From an uncultured Pirellulaceae bacterium (GTDB lineage Bacteria > Planctomycetota > Planctomycetia > Pirellulales > Pirellulaceae), in assembly GCA_937967505.1 (NCBI GenBank), contig CALCJM010000060.1:1-64000 (forward strand): a DNA stretch of 64,000 nt, in the 5' to 3' direction. Under the pieces are notes generated by a model. The model was not told the origin of the DNA and ran no database searches. It worked only from the letters and a program-made list of their open reading frames with translations. Position 1 is the stretch's first letter. Every line of letters begins with the position of its first letter. Below are positions 27,284 to 38,711 of this stretch, in pieces. A program made the translations under genes and the position numbers.

Positions 27284-28648
27284 ATGATTCACACGATTAA
27301 AAAAGGGCTGGATCTACCCATCACCGGGAAACCCGTCCAGTCGATTGAACCCGGACCGGCGATTTCTCACGTGGCGTTGTTGGGCGACGATTACCATGGC
27401 ATGAAGCCAACCATGTTGGTTGCCGCAGGGGACAGCGTCAAAGCTGGCCAGCCGGTTTTCACCGACAAGAAAAACGAGGGCGTGACTTTTGTGGCTCCGG
27501 CGGCCGGCAAAGTCAAAGCCGTCAACCGTGGTGCCAAGCGTAAGTTTTTATCGCTGGAGATTGAAATTGATGGTGATGCTGAAGAAACTTTCAGCGTGCC
27601 CGGTTCGCCTTCGTCGGTTGATCGCCAAACGGCGGGGAAATTCCTCGTACAGTCGGGACTGTGGCAGTCCTTTCGCACGCGCCCCTACAGCAAGGTCCCC
27701 ACAATCGGTTCTGAGGCCGATGCGATTTTCGTCACTGCCATGGATACCAATCCGCTGGCTGCCGAACCTGAACTGATCATTGCCGAAAACAAGGAACTGT
27801 TCGTCACAGGCCTTCAGATCGTGGCCAAACTGACCCAGGGTAAGACCTACGTTTGCACTCGTCCCGACTCACGTGTCCCTGGCGACAACGTGCCCAATGT
27901 CAGTTTCGAGCAGTTTGCCGGCATGCACCCGGCGGGGTTGGTCGGCACACACATTCATACACTGCATCCGGTTGGGCCTGATTCACGTCCGGTATGGCAC
28001 ATTGGCTATCAGGATGTGATCGCGATCGGTCACCTGTTTACAACAGGTAAACTGATGACCGAGCGCGTCGTGGCGGTTGCTGGTCCGGCGATTGAAAACC
28101 CGGGTCTTTTAAGAACCCGTTTGGGTGCGTCAATTTCGGATCTGTTTTCCGGACGTGCCGTTGGTGAAAATTCACGGATCGTTTCGGGATCATTGTTCAA
28201 CGGGCGGACTGCGGCAAATGAGGTTGCCTATCTGGGACGTTACCATAATCTGGTTTCCGTTCTGGAAGAGGGCAACAAGCGCGAGTTTTTGGGCTGGCAG
28301 ATGCCTGGCGGCGACAAATTCTCGGTAACACGAATTTATGGTGGATCGTGGTTGGCTCAGTTTAAAGAGAAACTGTTTCCGCTAACGACCAGTTCCGGTG
28401 GTAGCAAACGCGCGATGGTTCCTGTTGGGACCTACGAACGCGTGATGCCGCTGGATATGCTGCCGACGCAGTTGTTGCGGGCGTTGATCGTTGGTGCCCA
28501 GACCGGCGAAACCGAACCCGCCCAACAATTGGGGGCACTTGAATTGGACGAAGAAGACCTGGCACTTTGCACCTATGTTTGCCCGGGCAAATACGAATAC
28601 GGTTCCATCCTGCGGAAGAATCTGACTCTAATCGAGAAAGAGGGATAA
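27284..28648 (+). CDS. nqrA: Na+-translocating NADH:quinone reductase subunit A
   Basis: A 454-residue peripheral subunit of Na+-NQR, the primary sodium pump that oxidises NADH with ubiquinone. The start [13 protein letters not shown] is diagnostic. The body contains Thr-Arg-Pro-Asp-Ser (Cys-Thr-Arg-Pro in other members), [11 protein letters not shown] and a C-terminal Tyr-Val-Cys-Pro-Gly-Lys-Tyr-Glu-Tyr. NqrA carries the quinone-reduction side and lies on the cytoplasmic face. First gene of nqrABCDEF; nqrB starts 6 bases after its stop. Confidence 0.97.
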   Translation: MIHTIKKGLDLPITGKPVQSIEPGPAISHVALLGDDYHGMKPTMLVAAGDSVKAGQPVFTDKKNEGVTFVAPAAGKVKAVNRGAKRKFLSLEIEIDGDAEETFSVPGSPSSVDRQTAGKFLVQSGLWQSFRTRPYSKVPTIGSEADAIFVTAMDTNPLAAEPELIIAENKELFVTGLQIVAKLTQGKTYVCTRPDSRVPGDNVPNVSFEQFAGMHPAGLVGTHIHTLHPVGPDSRPVWHIGYQDVIAIGHLFTTGKLMTERVVAVAGPAIENPGLLRTRLGASISDLFSGRAVGENSRIVSGSLFNGRTAANEVAYLGRYHNLVSVLEEGNKREFLGWQMPGGDKFSVTRIYGGSWLAQFKEKLFPLTTSSGGSKRAMVPVGTYERVMPLDMLPTQLLRALIVGAQTGETEPAQQLGALELDEEDLALCTYVCPGKYEYGSILRKNLTLIEKEG

Positions 28649-28653
28649 CAAGC

Positions 28654-29943
28654 ATGCTGCGTAAATTACTCGACAAAGTCGAACCGCTGTTTCACCAGGG
28701 CGGCCCGCTGGAGAAACTGTATCCGCTTTACGAAGCCAACGATACGTTTCTGTATACGCCGGGAGAGGTTGCCACAGGTGAAACCCACGTGCGCGATGCG
28801 ATCGACCTGAAACGCATGATGTCCATGGTCATCGTGGCGCTGATTCCCTGCATCCTGATGGCGATGTACAACACCGGCTATCAGGCTCAGAAAATTTTCG
28901 CCGCCGGGCTGGCTGAAGTTCCATCGGGTTTCACTGTCGCGGAAGGACTGTGGAATGGCGACTGGCGATTCACTGTCCTTGAGGCAGCGGGCGTCGATGT
29001 CACATATAACCGGGGGTCGTTCCTCAGTATCGGCAGTATTTTGCCTTGCCTGTTCCACGGTGCACTGTATTTCCTGCCTGTCTACGCGGTCTGTATGTTT
29101 GTCGGTGGTCACTGTGAAGTGGTTTTCTCGATCCTTCGCAAACACGAAATCAACGAGGGCTTTCTGGTTACCGGGATGCTGTTTCCGTTGACGCTGCCGG
29201 CGACAATCCCGCTGTGGCAGGTTGCCATTGGAATCGCCTTTGGTGTCATCGTGGGCAAAGAAATTTTCGGAGGTACCGGAAAGAACTTCCTGAACCCCGC
29301 TCTCACCGCCCGCGCGTTTTTGTACTTTGCCTACCCAACCAAAATCAGCGGTGATGCAGTTTGGACCGCCGTTGATGGTTACACAGGGGCCACCGTTCTG
29401 GGGGCAATGGCCAGTGCGACCACAGGGACTACTGCTGAAATTTCCAAAACCATGACCAGCGTCGGTGGCTGGGGGTGGTGGGACTACTTCATTGGAAACA
29501 TTCACGGGTCAATGGGCGAAACCAGCGTGCTGTGTTGTATTTTCGGTGCGGCCGTCCTGATTGCGACGCGTGTTGGTTCATGGCGAATTATGTCCGGTGT
29601 TGTGGCTGGCATGGTTGCCTTTTCCAGCCTGCTATGTCTGATCCCGGGGGCAGCACCTATCACGTACATGGGCCCAATGTGGCACCTTGTGGTGGGCGGT
29701 TTCGCTTTTGGAACGGTCTTCATGGCCACAGATCCGGTGTCAGCTTCCATGACTCCTACCGGTAAGTGGATCTATGGCGTGCTGATCGGATTTTTGACCG
29801 TGCTTGTGCGAGTGGTCAATCCGGCATTTCCCGAAGGTATCATGCTGGCGATTCTGTTCGCCAACGTGTTCGCTCCACTGATTGATTACTTTGTTGTTCA
29901 AGCCAACATCAAACGGAGGACCGCTCGTTATGCAGTCGGATAA
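28654..29943 (+). CDS. nqrB: Na+-NQR subunit B
   Basis: A 429-residue polytopic subunit with about ten membrane segments. It has the typical start (Lys-Leu-Leu-Asp-Lys-Val-Glu-Pro) and the [15 protein letters not shown] motif. The Gly-Tyr-Thr-Gly-Ala-Thr motif at 242-247 places the covalently bound FMN on Thr247, the ApbE target. Together with NqrD/E it forms the sodium path. The ATG at 28654 follows an AGGGATAA segment; the frame extends upstream only as a shadow of nqrA. It overlaps nqrC by 14 bases. Confidence 0.97.
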   Translation: MLRKLLDKVEPLFHQGGPLEKLYPLYEANDTFLYTPGEVATGETHVRDAIDLKRMMSMVIVALIPCILMAMYNTGYQAQKIFAAGLAEVPSGFTVAEGLWNGDWRFTVLEAAGVDVTYNRGSFLSIGSILPCLFHGALYFLPVYAVCMFVGGHCEVVFSILRKHEINEGFLVTGMLFPLTLPATIPLWQVAIGIAFGVIVGKEIFGGTGKNFLNPALTARAFLYFAYPTKISGDAVWTAVDGYTGATVLGAMASATTGTTAEISKTMTSVGGWGWWDYFIGNIHGSMGETSVLCCIFGAAVLIATRVGSWRIMSGVVAGMVAFSSLLCLIPGAAPITYMGPMWHLVVGGFAFGTVFMATDPVSASMTPTGKWIYGVLIGFLTVLVRVVNPAFPEGIMLAILFANVFAPLIDYFVVQANIKRRTARYAVG

Positions 29944-30808
29944 AAATTACGATAAAGATTCACCGGTCAACGTCATTCTCCTGGCGGTGGCGTTGTGCGT
30001 AGTGTGTTCGCTGGTTGTTTCGTCGGCCGCCGTCGGACTGCGTTCGTGGCAGGACGCCAACGTGCTGTTGGACAAACGGGCCAATATCCTGAGTGTTGCC
30101 GGTTTTGAAGATGTGGCGACGGCAAGTATCAATGACGTTTTCTCCAAACGATTCACCGTCGAATTAATCGACATGAATACCGGCTTACCGGCCGCCAAAG
30201 AGGCGATGGCAGCGATGGAAGCGGCAGGGAAAAAATACGCCGACGAAGCAGAGACGATTGACAAATACGACCAAATCTGGGCGTCGAAGTCGAAAAAGCC
30301 CTCGGTCAGCGACGAACTGTCCCGAGAGGAAGACAAAACCCAGATCAAGTATCGTGAAAAATTCTCTCACGTGTACGTGTTGAAGTCGGAAGACGGCAGT
30401 ACTGTTGAAAAATACGTTTTCCCCGTTCGCGGTTATGGACTGTGGTCAATGATGAAGGGTTACCTGGCCGTTGAGCCAGATCTGCAAAAGATCGCGGGTT
30501 TGACCTTCTACGAACACGGCGAAACACCAGGGCTTGGTGGCGAAATCAAAAGCGCGCGATTCAAAAGCCAATGGCCTGGTAAGGAGATTTATGGCGAGGA
30601 CGGCAATGTGGCCGTACGTGTGATGAAGGCCGCTCCCAAAGATAAATACAGTGTGGATGCACTTTCTGGAGCGACCATTACTTCAACCGGCGTCTCTAAT
30701 TTGATGCAGTATTGGCTGGGACCAAACGGTTTCGGCCCGTACATCGACCAGAAAAAAGGCAAGACGCAAACCACGATGATCAAGTCGGGAGACACAAACA
30801 ATGGGTAA
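29930..30808 (+). CDS. nqrC: Na+-NQR subunit C
   Basis: A 292-residue subunit with one N-terminal membrane segment (about 14-36) and a periplasmic FMN-binding domain. Ser-Gly-Ala-Thr-Ile-Thr-Ser at 246-252 is the flavinylation site (Thr249). Gly-Glu-Thr-Pro-Gly-Leu-Gly-Gly-Glu precedes it, as in all NqrC/RnfG proteins. Residues about 95-140 include an extra charged stretch rich in Lys, Asp and Glu, not typical of gammaproteobacterial NqrC. The start overlaps the end of nqrB. Confidence 0.96.
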   Translation: MQSDKNYDKDSPVNVILLAVALCVVCSLVVSSAAVGLRSWQDANVLLDKRANILSVAGFEDVATASINDVFSKRFTVELIDMNTGLPAAKEAMAAMEAAGKKYADEAETIDKYDQIWASKSKKPSVSDELSREEDKTQIKYREKFSHVYVLKSEDGSTVEKYVFPVRGYGLWSMMKGYLAVEPDLQKIAGLTFYEHGETPGLGGEIKSARFKSQWPGKEIYGEDGNVAVRVMKAAPKDKYSVDALSGATITSTGVSNLMQYWLGPNGFGPYIDQKKGKTQTTMIKSGDTNNG

Positions 30809-31424
30809 AAGTAACAAGGATCTGATTTTGGATCCTGTCTTCGACAACAACCCTATCGCGCTTCAGGTGCTGGGCATCTGTAGCGCTCTGGCGGTGACGA
30901 CTCAGCTATCCACATCCTTCGTGATGGCGGTTGCGGTAACGATTGTGACGGCGTGCGCCAGTGCAGCGATTGCGGCGATCCGCCATCGCATCCCGTCCAG
31001 CATCCGTATCATCGTCCAGATGACCATCATCGCCTCGCTGGTGATCGTGGTGGACCAAGTGCTGAAAGCATTTGCATTTAAACTGTCTCAGGAACTGTCC
31101 GTATTCGTGGGCCTGATCATTACCAACTGTATCGTCATGGGACGCGCGGAAGGTTTTGCGATGAAGAACAGCGTCAAGGACAGTTTCTTGGACGGTATCG
31201 GTAACGGGCTGGGCTACGGCCTGATCCTGCTGGTGGTCGGTTTTTTCCGTGAACTGTTCGGCAGCGGGAAGCTATTTGGCCAGATTATTTTGCCTTTGAA
31301 GGCCGATGGCGGCTGGTACGAACCCAACGGTTTGATGCTGCTGTCTCCATCTGCGTTTTTCATTATTGGTTTCTTTATCTGGGCACTCCGCACTTGGAAG
31401 CCTGACCAGATCGAAAGTGCGTAG
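30801..31424 (+). CDS. nqrD: Na+-NQR subunit D
   Basis: A 207-residue membrane protein with six hydrophobic segments. The [19 protein letters not shown] start is diagnostic and includes the cysteine that takes part in the intramembrane iron centre shared with NqrE. A Gly-Leu-Ile-Ile-Thr-Asn-Cys-Ile-Val segment supplies the second cysteine. It overlaps nqrC by 8 bases. Confidence 0.97.
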   Translation: MGKSNKDLILDPVFDNNPIALQVLGICSALAVTTQLSTSFVMAVAVTIVTACASAAIAAIRHRIPSSIRIIVQMTIIASLVIVVDQVLKAFAFKLSQELSVFVGLIITNCIVMGRAEGFAMKNSVKDSFLDGIGNGLGYGLILLVVGFFRELFGSGKLFGQIILPLKADGGWYEPNGLMLLSPSAFFIIGFFIWALRTWKPDQIESA

Positions 31425-31487
31425 GACGCTGCACCAGCGAACCGCTTCGGTAATTTTCGAAACACAAATTTTAACTCGGCGTTAATC

Positions 31488-32090
31488 ATGGACATTCAAG
31501 CACTCGGCAATCTGTTTTTAAAATCAGCGTTTGTCGATAACCTCGCACTGGCTTACTTTTTGGGAATGTGCACCTTTTTGGCCGTTTCCAAAAACGTCAA
31601 AACGGCATTGGGACTGGGTGTTGCAGTTATCGCAGTTCAGACCATTACGGTTCCAATCAATAACCTGATCTACAATCTGATACTCAAAGAGGGTGCCTGG
31701 TTAGTCCCTGCAAACTTGGAATTTCTTGGCCTGATTTGTTTTATCGGCGTGATTGCGGCGATGGTGCAGATCCTCGAAATGACGCTCGATAAATTCTTCC
31801 CGCCGCTATACAACGCATTGGGGATTTTCCTGCCGCTGATCACGGTGAACTGTGCCATCCTTGGTGGAACCCTGTTTATGCAACAGCGCGATTACACGTT
31901 TACAGAAAGCGTCGTGTTTGGAGTTGGCAGCGGATTTGGTTGGGCGGCAGCGATCGCCGGCCTGGCCGGGATTCGCGAGAAACTGCGTTACTCTGACATC
32001 CCGGCTCCACTACGCGGGCTGGGCATCACTTTTATTATCGTTGGGTTAATGGCACTTGGTTTCCAGGCATTTCTTGGAATTCAGGTTTAA
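31488..32090 (+). CDS. nqrE: Na+-NQR subunit E
   Basis: A 200-residue membrane protein homologous to NqrD and RnfA, with six hydrophobic segments. Diagnostic parts are [10 protein letters not shown], [12 protein letters not shown] (iron-centre cysteine) and [10 protein letters not shown] (second cysteine). It lies 63 bases after nqrD. Confidence 0.97.
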   Translation: MDIQALGNLFLKSAFVDNLALAYFLGMCTFLAVSKNVKTALGLGVAVIAVQTITVPINNLIYNLILKEGAWLVPANLEFLGLICFIGVIAAMVQILEMTLDKFFPPLYNALGIFLPLITVNCAILGGTLFMQQRDYTFTESVVFGVGSGFGWAAAIAGLAGIREKLRYSDIPAPLRGLGITFIIVGLMALGFQAFLGIQV

Positions 32091-32191
32091 GGTTGACGAA
32101 CAAGTTTTAAAAAAACAGAGCAGGGCAGGGCGTTGTTCCTCTTTGGCGGTCGTGTTCCTGATTCAATAACTGACTTACAGCAGATAATCAT

Positions 32192-33412
32192 ATGGATATC
32201 CTTTTAGGTGTGGCGCTTTTTACGATCGTGGTCGTGGCATTGGTTGGACTGATTCTGGTTGCCCGGACGTTTCTGGTCTCATCCGGTGCGGTCAAGATCA
32301 TGATCAATGGCCAGAAGGAAATCGAAGTCGCCGCTGGCGGCAAATTGATGAACGTGCTGGGCGATGCCGGCATCTTTGTTTCGTCGGCATGCGGCGGCGG
32401 CGGAACCTGTGCCCAGTGCCTGGTGAAGGTCGAGGCAGGCGGTGGCGATCTGTTGGAAACCGAAAAAGGGCACATCAACAAAAAAATGGAACGTCAAGGT
32501 TGCCGACTGTCCTGCCAGGTACCCGTCAAGCAAGACATGGTTGTCGAGGTTCCCGAAGAAGCGTTTGAAACAAAAAAATGGGAGTGTACCGTACGCTCCA
32601 ACGACAACGTGGCCACCTTCATCAAAGAACTGGTGCTGGAGCTGCCCGAAGGCGAGGACGTTGCCTTTAAGGCCGGTGGCTACATTCAGATCGAGGCACC
32701 ACCACACGTTGTCAATTATAAAGATTTTGACATCGGTGAAGAGTATCAGGGAGATTGGGACAAATTCGATGTTTGGAGATACGTTTCCAAGGTTGACGAA
32801 GAGGTTGTTCGCGCCTATTCGATGGCAAACTACCCGGGTGAAAAAGGCATCATCATGTTGAACGTGCGCGTCGCCTCGCCACCACCACGCGCCCCCGAAG
32901 GCACGCCACCCGGAAAGATGTCCTCATTTATCTTTAACCTGAAGCCGGGCGACAAGGTCACGATCTCAGGGCCTTATGGCGAATTCTTCATCAAAGACAC
33001 CGATGCAGAAATGGTTTACATTGGCGGCGGTGCCGGCATGGCCCCGCTACGAAGCCATATTTTTGAACTGTTCCGCAACCTGAAAACAGGACGCAAGGTA
33101 ACCTACTGGTATGGCGGTCGAAGTTTACGTGAGTTGTTCTATGTAGATCATTTCCGCAAAATTGAAGAGCAGTTCCCGAACTTCAAATTCAATATTGCGC
33201 TGTCTGATCCTCAACCGGAAGACAACTGGGACGGCTATGTTGGTTTCATTCACCAAGTGTTGTTGGACGAATACCTGTCCAAGCACGAATCACCCGAAGA
33301 CAACGAGTACTATATCTGTGGTCCGCCAATGATGAACGCGGCGGTCTTCCGAATGCTTGACGATTTGGGCGTGGAACCGGAAAACATTGCTTACGACGAT
33401 TTTGGCGGGTAA
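32192..33412 (+). CDS. nqrF: Na+-NQR subunit F (NADH-oxidising)
   Basis: A 406-residue electron-input subunit. An N-terminal membrane helix (2-24) is followed by a 2Fe-2S ferredoxin domain with Cys67, Cys73, Cys76 and Cys108. The FAD domain has Arg-Ala-Tyr-Ser-Met-Ala-Asn-Tyr-Pro, and the NADH domain has [12 protein letters not shown] and Tyr-Tyr-Ile-Cys-Gly-Pro-Pro-Met-Met. NADH donates electrons through FAD and the iron-sulfur centre to the NqrD/E iron site. It lies 101 bases after nqrE, so a separate promoter inside the gap is possible. Confidence 0.97.
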   Translation: MDILLGVALFTIVVVALVGLILVARTFLVSSGAVKIMINGQKEIEVAAGGKLMNVLGDAGIFVSSACGGGGTCAQCLVKVEAGGGDLLETEKGHINKKMERQGCRLSCQVPVKQDMVVEVPEEAFETKKWECTVRSNDNVATFIKELVLELPEGEDVAFKAGGYIQIEAPPHVVNYKDFDIGEEYQGDWDKFDVWRYVSKVDEEVVRAYSMANYPGEKGIIMLNVRVASPPPRAPEGTPPGKMSSFIFNLKPGDKVTISGPYGEFFIKDTDAEMVYIGGGAGMAPLRSHIFELFRNLKTGRKVTYWYGGRSLRELFYVDHFRKIEEQFPNFKFNIALSDPQPEDNWDGYVGFIHQVLLDEYLSKHESPEDNEYYICGPPMMNAAVFRMLDDLGVEPENIAYDDFGG

Positions 33413-33525
33413 ATTTCCCGATGGGAGTTGGACTTCCGCCGTCCACGGCATTAGTGCCGGCATTTATCATTTCACTGCCGGGCCCCAGTCACCTTAGGTC
33501 ATTTCGAACCCTATGACGTAACTTC

Positions 33526-34887
33526 ATGAATCGATCAAAGACCACCAGAACACGGGTTCAACTTCAGGCTCTATTTTTGTTTCTGATGATGCTGGCCGGC
33601 TTGGTAGTGTCCAATCACTTGCTGAACGCTGCGGTGGTCGCGTCCGTTGGTGCCTCTTCAACAGTGCGTGAATTTCAGGTAGAGATTCGCGGCATCACGA
33701 TGGGAAAGGTTCCCTACAAAATCATCGTGGTGGCTGATCCTCCCGAAGAGAGGTGTCTGGAGATTAAACAAGCGGTTGTCGCGGCGCTTGATTCGGTCAA
33801 CCAGTTGATGTCAACCTATCGGCCTGACTCAGACGTTAGCCGTTTCAATGCCACTGATTCGACCGAGTGGTTTGCTGTCGATCCCGAAACCGCGCTGGTG
33901 GTGCAGCGGGCGTTGGAGATCAGCCGTATGACCGACGGTGCTTTCGACATCACGGTTGGCCCGGCGGTTAACAAGTGGAATTTCGGACCCCAAAAAAATG
34001 TCTTCCAACCACTCTCCGACCGGCAAGTCGCAGAGCTGCAGACGCTGGTGGGATACACACACCTTCAGGTACGTTTGGAACCGGCGGCGATCAAAAAAAC
34101 TATAGCGCGACTTCAGATTGACCTGTCCGCCATCGCCAAAGGTTACGCGGTCGATCAAGTCGGTGCGAAGCTTGAATCAATGGGGTTTCAGCGGTATCTG
34201 GTCGAGGTCGGTGGCGAGGTGACCGTACGCGGCCAGCGCGCTGGAGGGGGGAACTGGATTGTCGCTATCGAATCCCCTGATGCCAAGCAAGCGACAAACG
34301 CTGCAGCCAGCACGATTCGCAAAACATCGTTGAACAATGTTGCAGTCGCAACTTCAGGAGACTATCGTAATTTTCACCTCTACGAGGGGCAGCGTTATTC
34401 ACACACGATTGACCCAACCACTTGCCGTCCTGTCAACCACTTGTTGGCGTCCGCATCGATCGCAGCCAGCGATTGCATGACTGCCGACGCTTGGGCAACC
34501 GCAGCCATGGTGATGGGAACGCAACGCGCCCATCAAACGGCCGCCGCAAACGGCATCGCCATTCTGACCTTTACGCGCGGTGACGGCGACTACACCCAGC
34601 AGCGTGGCGGCGACTACCCGCTGGTCACTGAAGAACCGGTAACCGACGACGTTGCCGCAAAAATACGGACAGGAAACAAAAATTCAATTGCCCCGACGTT
34701 TCTGGCTGCATTGGCCGTGTTTCTGCTGGCCGTTGTAGGTATGGCGATCGGTGCCATCGTGGCCAACAAACCCGTCACGGGATCCTGTGGCGGTATCGCG
34801 GCGGCTGTCGGTGAGGATGGCGAATCTTCATGCATGGTGTGCTCAAAACCGGTCAGTGACTGCACGCTGCCCGACGCCCCCTCATAG
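33526..34887 (+). CDS. ApbE flavin transferase fused to NqrM-like C-terminus
   Basis: A 453-residue protein that appears to join two Na+-NQR maturation factors. A signal anchor covers about 13-36. ApbE spans about 50-370, with Ser-Thr-Tyr-Arg-Pro-Asp-Ser, [12 protein letters not shown], Val-Glu-Val-Gly-Gly-Glu, Tyr-Ser-His-Thr-Ile-Asp-Pro and Ala-Asp-Ala-Trp-Ala-Thr-Ala. This enzyme attaches FMN to NqrB and NqrC threonines. The end has one membrane segment (391-413), then Gly-Ser-Cys-Gly-Gly-Ile and three more cysteines (436, 439, 446), matching the short NqrM protein (DUF539) needed for NQR assembly. The layout puts ApbE outside and the cysteine tail inside the cell. It closes the nqr operon. 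Confidence 0.9.
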   Translation: MNRSKTTRTRVQLQALFLFLMMLAGLVVSNHLLNAAVVASVGASSTVREFQVEIRGITMGKVPYKIIVVADPPEERCLEIKQAVVAALDSVNQLMSTYRPDSDVSRFNATDSTEWFAVDPETALVVQRALEISRMTDGAFDITVGPAVNKWNFGPQKNVFQPLSDRQVAELQTLVGYTHLQVRLEPAAIKKTIARLQIDLSAIAKGYAVDQVGAKLESMGFQRYLVEVGGEVTVRGQRAGGGNWIVAIESPDAKQATNAAASTIRKTSLNNVAVATSGDYRNFHLYEGQRYSHTIDPTTCRPVNHLLASASIAASDCMTADAWATAAMVMGTQRAHQTAAANGIAILTFTRGDGDYTQQRGGDYPLVTEEPVTDDVAAKIRTGNKNSIAPTFLAALAVFLLAVVGMAIGAIVANKPVTGSCGGIAAAVGEDGESSCMVCSKPVSDCTLPDAPS

Positions 34888-34997
34888 CGGAACCTTGTTT
34901 CAAACGGTATAACGGCGTCCCTCCCGGATTTTTTGGCAGGCGATACTTTGTAGTGGGAAATGGTAGATCTGTGGCCCTTGAGTCATAAAATTTCACG

Positions 34998-35023
34998 AAC
35001 AACCTGTCAATGTGGTTGTTTTT
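34998..35023 (+). terminator. Putative terminator after nqr/apbE
   Basis: Stem AACAACC / GGTTGTT with a 9-base loop, followed by TTT, 110 bases after the apbE-nqrM stop. The stem is short and AT-rich, so strength is uncertain. The remaining sequence between 34888 and 35228 shows no gene. Confidence 0.5.
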
Positions 35024-35228
35024 AGATCATCGGTAGCCCATCCCAACTGCGATCTGTCGGCAGCCACGCCCCCCACCAGCCTCGCCTACCGGTACCACAG
35101 CTTGCGGTCAACAGCAGCACCTCCGTCTCGCGTTTGTCAGGCACTGGGCGGTTTGGTTTTTTTGACAATGTTTGTCGATCTGTTCTAATAACCAGATCCG
35201 TTTTTCCTCGTTCAAGTTTTGCCCAACC

Positions 35229-38200
35229 ATGTCGGAACGCGCTGATCAGTCTTTCGAATCGATCGTCAAAATTGCCGCCTCACTTTCGTCGGTTCAGCTT
35301 GAGCAAATGCTGTTGATGTTGACCCCTTCGACCCGTGCGATGGTTCGGCAGGCTCTGGGAAACAATCGACCGTCAGACAACAATCTCCCGGATCCTGACG
35401 CTTCACCTCGCACGGTGGCTGAAGATCGGATGCAGGACAATCCTCTGCCGAACGGAGATTTTAATCAGCCCACCGGCTGCGGTTCACATCAGCGATTGCC
35501 TGCCACCGTCATTTTGGATTCGGATTCCGCTTCGACCGTCGCATCGGATCCAACGGGACCGTCGCTTCAGGATGGTGTGAGTCTCATTAAGCTGCACGCG
35601 CGTGGTGCGTTTGGCGAAGTGTTCGTGGCTCATGATCAGTCTCTCTCGCGCGAGGTCGCGGTGAAACGCCTGCGGCCTGACCTGGCACACGATCAACGGC
35701 GTGCCACCCGTTTTGTGCGCGAGGCCGAGATCACGGCGCAGCTGCAACATCCGGGCATTGTGCCAATCTACAGCTTGAACGTAAACGATGCCGGCAGCAA
35801 TTATACGATGCCGTTGGTATCTGGATCGACCCTGCACAACCTGATTGTTGACACTCATGAAAAACTGGGCCCTCGACCAAACCGGGATCAGTGGCAATCC
35901 GGGATTCGTCCACTATTGATCCACTTTATCGCCGCCTGCCATGCGATCGATTATGCACACTCCCAGCAAGTGCTTCATCGTGATATCAAACCCGCCAATA
36001 TCATTATCGGCCAGCAAGGACAAACATTGGTGCTGGACTGGGGATGTGCAAAAAAATTCAATGAAGCCGACCATGAAATCGAACCATTGGAAATCGAAAA
36101 TGATGAACTGGAGGAGATCTTTGGGGAGGGCTTTAGTTCAAGGATGACCGTCGCCGAATCTGTCATGGGTACCCTTGAGTTTATGAGCCCTGAACAGGCC
36201 GGTGGCAAGGGTTCCAGTGTCGGGCCCGCCAGTGACATTTTTGGTCTGGGGGCCACTCTGTTTCATCTAATTACTGGCGATTTCGCAATTCAAACCAGTG
36301 GCTCGGACACCAAAGAAATTGATAGCGCACTAAAGCAGGTACGGCAATGCGACTTTCGCCGCGTAGAAGAGGTGGCCCCACGCGTGCCGCCTGCCATTGC
36401 AGCGATCTGTCACCGCGCGATGGCAACGAATCCGGCCCAGCGCTATGCGACTGCCGATGATTTGGCACGCGATGTCGATGCATTTTTGGCGGGGACCCCC
36501 GTGTCTGCCTATCAGGAATCGTGGACCGACAGAACCGGACGGTTTGTCAAACGACACCGGACACTATTTACAACGCTGCTGGGAGTACTGTTGGTTGGTT
36601 TCGCTTCGGCAGTCCTGTTGGCACTGATGGCCAACCTGCAACGCGCGGCATTGACCGATAAAAATAACGAACTGGCCAATCTAAATATACAACTGGAGAA
36701 ATCAGTAACCATCGAACAGCAATTGGCCGCCGAGGCAATTGTCAGGGAACAAAAAAGTGTACAGCAGCTCTACCAGACCCAGATGTTGCTGGCCAGCGAG
36801 GCTTCTTCGGAACCTGGTGGTGTCGGTCGTATGCGGCAACTGACCAATCGCTGGCGCGATGACCAGTTCAAGGCCTTTCGCGGCTGGGAATGGCAGCACC
36901 TCGATGCACTCGGTCATAGAGAACTCTGGAGCATCAAATCGGGCGCCACCGCAAACAAGATTATGTTCACCCGTGATGCAGCCCACGGACGGATCCTCGA
37001 TACCGGTGCCGGATTGATGCTGGAAATTGACACCGATGGCGAACGTTTGCTGGATCCTGCAACGCTTCCCGACAATGTCACTACGGCCGATTTCAACCGG
37101 GATCAGTCGCAAATGGCCCTCGGGTTTCGCGACGGTAGCGTAAAAGTCTATGATATGACCGGGAAAAAACTGAAGCCGGTCGAGTTCTTACATTTGACTT
37201 CTGCCGTTACTGATGTCTGCTGGAATATTGGCGGCGACATGCTGGCGACATGCGACTCGTCAGGTCAGATGGTCGTCTGGCAGTGGTACGAACAGGCGAT
37301 CGTTGCGAAAGCATCGGGCGTTCTGAATCAACCCAACAAAAGACTGTTGAATTGGTCCTACGACGGGAAACAGGTTTGCTGGACTACCGGCCGAGACCTC
37401 AGGGCGCTGAACATTGAAAACCAGACCGAAGTAGTGCTCGCACAAGATCACTGGATCGTGTCGCCCTGCTGGAGCCACGAAGGGAAGTTGATTGCCTACA
37501 TCGGCCCGGAAAACGTAATCGCTGTCGTTGATCCCGCCGCCAAAAAGACGACACGCTTCAAAGGCCATCAATTATTTATTGAATCGCTGTCATGGCATCC
37601 GCACAGGCACTACCTGCTGTCCTCCAGCGCCGACGGAACGGTCAGGATTTGGAATGCCGACACCGAAAAACAAACACACTTGCTCTTGGGACACAACGCA
37701 CACGTCTATTCAGCAGCCTGGACTTCTGCGGGGGATAAAGTTGTCTCCGGCGGTTTACCGGAAGATGCGTTGCACGTCTGGGACCTGACCACCCTCGGAA
37801 GTGCCGCGTTTGAACGTGAGCTTCAGGACCACCCTGCCGTCGCATGGCACCCCGACGGGCAGCAACTTGCCGTCGCCGAAGGCGTCGATATTGTGATCCA
37901 GGACGAACGCGGCCGGACACGCTGGATGCGCGATCTAGGTGCAAACAACACATCAATCTACGGGATTGATGTCGATGCCCAAGGCAAGAAGATTGCCTGT
38001 GTCTCTCGCAAGGGGCGTGTGTGGACGGTCAGTTTTGAAACCGGGAAATTGGAGAAGCTCTACGATCCGGGCAGCGATCAAAATCTCTATCCCGACCTCA
38101 CCAGCAAATCCGTTGCCTGGTCACCCGAGGGCCTGTTTCTTGCAGCGGTTGGTTCCAACGGAGAAGTTCGGGTTTGGAACACGCAAACCGGCATCAACAT

Positions 38201-38711
38201 TGCGGAGACCTTGCCGATCTGCGGCAAATCGCTGGTGGTTTCTTGGCAGCCATCGGTGAACTCTGATCAGTCATGGCTGGCAGTGGCGGGGACTCAAGAT
38301 AATATCACAATCTTCGACGCGCGCAAAAAAACTGTCATCGCAGAACTGCGGCAGCCGGGCTGGAAAACCGGACTTGACTGGTCACCAGAGGGCGATGCGC
38401 TGGCAATCTCCGACCGCAGGAGCGTCGCGATCTGGCAGATCAACAATTCAGAAAAACCGGAACTGACCGGTGTCTGCGAGGGGCCCAGCGCGATGGTGCT
38501 GGATCTCTCGTGGAGCAACCAATCTGACCGGATCGCCGCGTTAACCGAAGACGGAAAAGTCTGTCTTTGGAACGCCCGAACCAGAGCCTACATCGCGAAA
38601 TTTGATTTGCACCAGCGCGTGCCCTATTCGATTCACTGGAGCCCCGACGGTAGGCGTCTGGTTTCCACCGCTCGTCATGGACGCATCGAATTCCAGGGCA
38701 TCGATCAGTAA
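35229..38711 (+). CDS. Ser/Thr protein kinase with C-terminal WD40 propeller
   Basis: A 1160-residue membrane-anchored kinase. A disordered N-terminus (about 1-120) precedes a Hanks-type kinase domain: the glycine loop reads Ala-Arg-Gly-Ala-Phe-Gly-Glu-Val, the Lys is in Val-Ala-Val-Lys-Arg, and the catalytic loop His-Arg-Asp-Ile-Lys-Pro-Ala-Asn is near 250. The metal motif is Asp-Trp-Gly instead of Asp-Phe-Gly. Met-Ser-Pro-Glu-Gln marks the activation segment end. A transmembrane helix (about 445-468) and a short coil follow. The rest, presumably extracytoplasmic, has many WD40 repeats (Ser-Ser-Ala-Asp-Gly-Thr-Val-Arg-Ile-Trp-Asn is a clear one). The stop codon is at the edge of a family B repeat. 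Start chosen at ATG 35229. Confidence 0.92.
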   Translation: MSERADQSFESIVKIAASLSSVQLEQMLLMLTPSTRAMVRQALGNNRPSDNNLPDPDASPRTVAEDRMQDNPLPNGDFNQPTGCGSHQRLPATVILDSDSASTVASDPTGPSLQDGVSLIKLHARGAFGEVFVAHDQSLSREVAVKRLRPDLAHDQRRATRFVREAEITAQLQHPGIVPIYSLNVNDAGSNYTMPLVSGSTLHNLIVDTHEKLGPRPNRDQWQSGIRPLLIHFIAACHAIDYAHSQQVLHRDIKPANIIIGQQGQTLVLDWGCAKKFNEADHEIEPLEIENDELEEIFGEGFSSRMTVAESVMGTLEFMSPEQAGGKGSSVGPASDIFGLGATLFHLITGDFAIQTSGSDTKEIDSALKQVRQCDFRRVEEVAPRVPPAIAAICHRAMATNPAQRYATADDLARDVDAFLAGTPVSAYQESWTDRTGRFVKRHRTLFTTLLGVLLVGFASAVLLALMANLQRAALTDKNNELANLNIQLEKSVTIEQQLAAEAIVREQKSVQQLYQTQMLLASEASSEPGGVGRMRQLTNRWRDDQFKAFRGWEWQHLDALGHRELWSIKSGATANKIMFTRDAAHGRILDTGAGLMLEIDTDGERLLDPATLPDNVTTADFNRDQSQMALGFRDGSVKVYDMTGKKLKPVEFLHLTSAVTDVCWNIGGDMLATCDSSGQMVVWQWYEQAIVAKASGVLNQPNKRLLNWSYDGKQVCWTTGRDLRALNIENQTEVVLAQDHWIVSPCWSHEGKLIAYIGPENVIAVVDPAAKKTTRFKGHQLFIESLSWHPHRHYLLSSSADGTVRIWNADTEKQTHLLLGHNAHVYSAAWTSAGDKVVSGGLPEDALHVWDLTTLGSAAFERELQDHPAVAWHPDGQQLAVAEGVDIVIQDERGRTRWMRDLGANNTSIYGIDVDAQGKKIACVSRKGRVWTVSFETGKLEKLYDPGSDQNLYPDLTSKSVAWSPEGLFLAAVGSNGEVRVWNTQTGINIAETLPICGKSLVVSWQPSVNSDQSWLAVAGTQDNITIFDARKKTVIAELRQPGWKTGLDWSPEGDALAISDRRSVAIWQINNSEKPELTGVCEGPSAMVLDLSWSNQSDRIAALTEDGKVCLWNARTRAYIAKFDLHQRVPYSIHWSPDGRRLVSTARHGRIEFQGIDQ

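Noticed and set aside
28666-29505. Long open frame (279 codons) on the minus strand
   Set aside because: Antisense to nqrB and without recognisable protein features.
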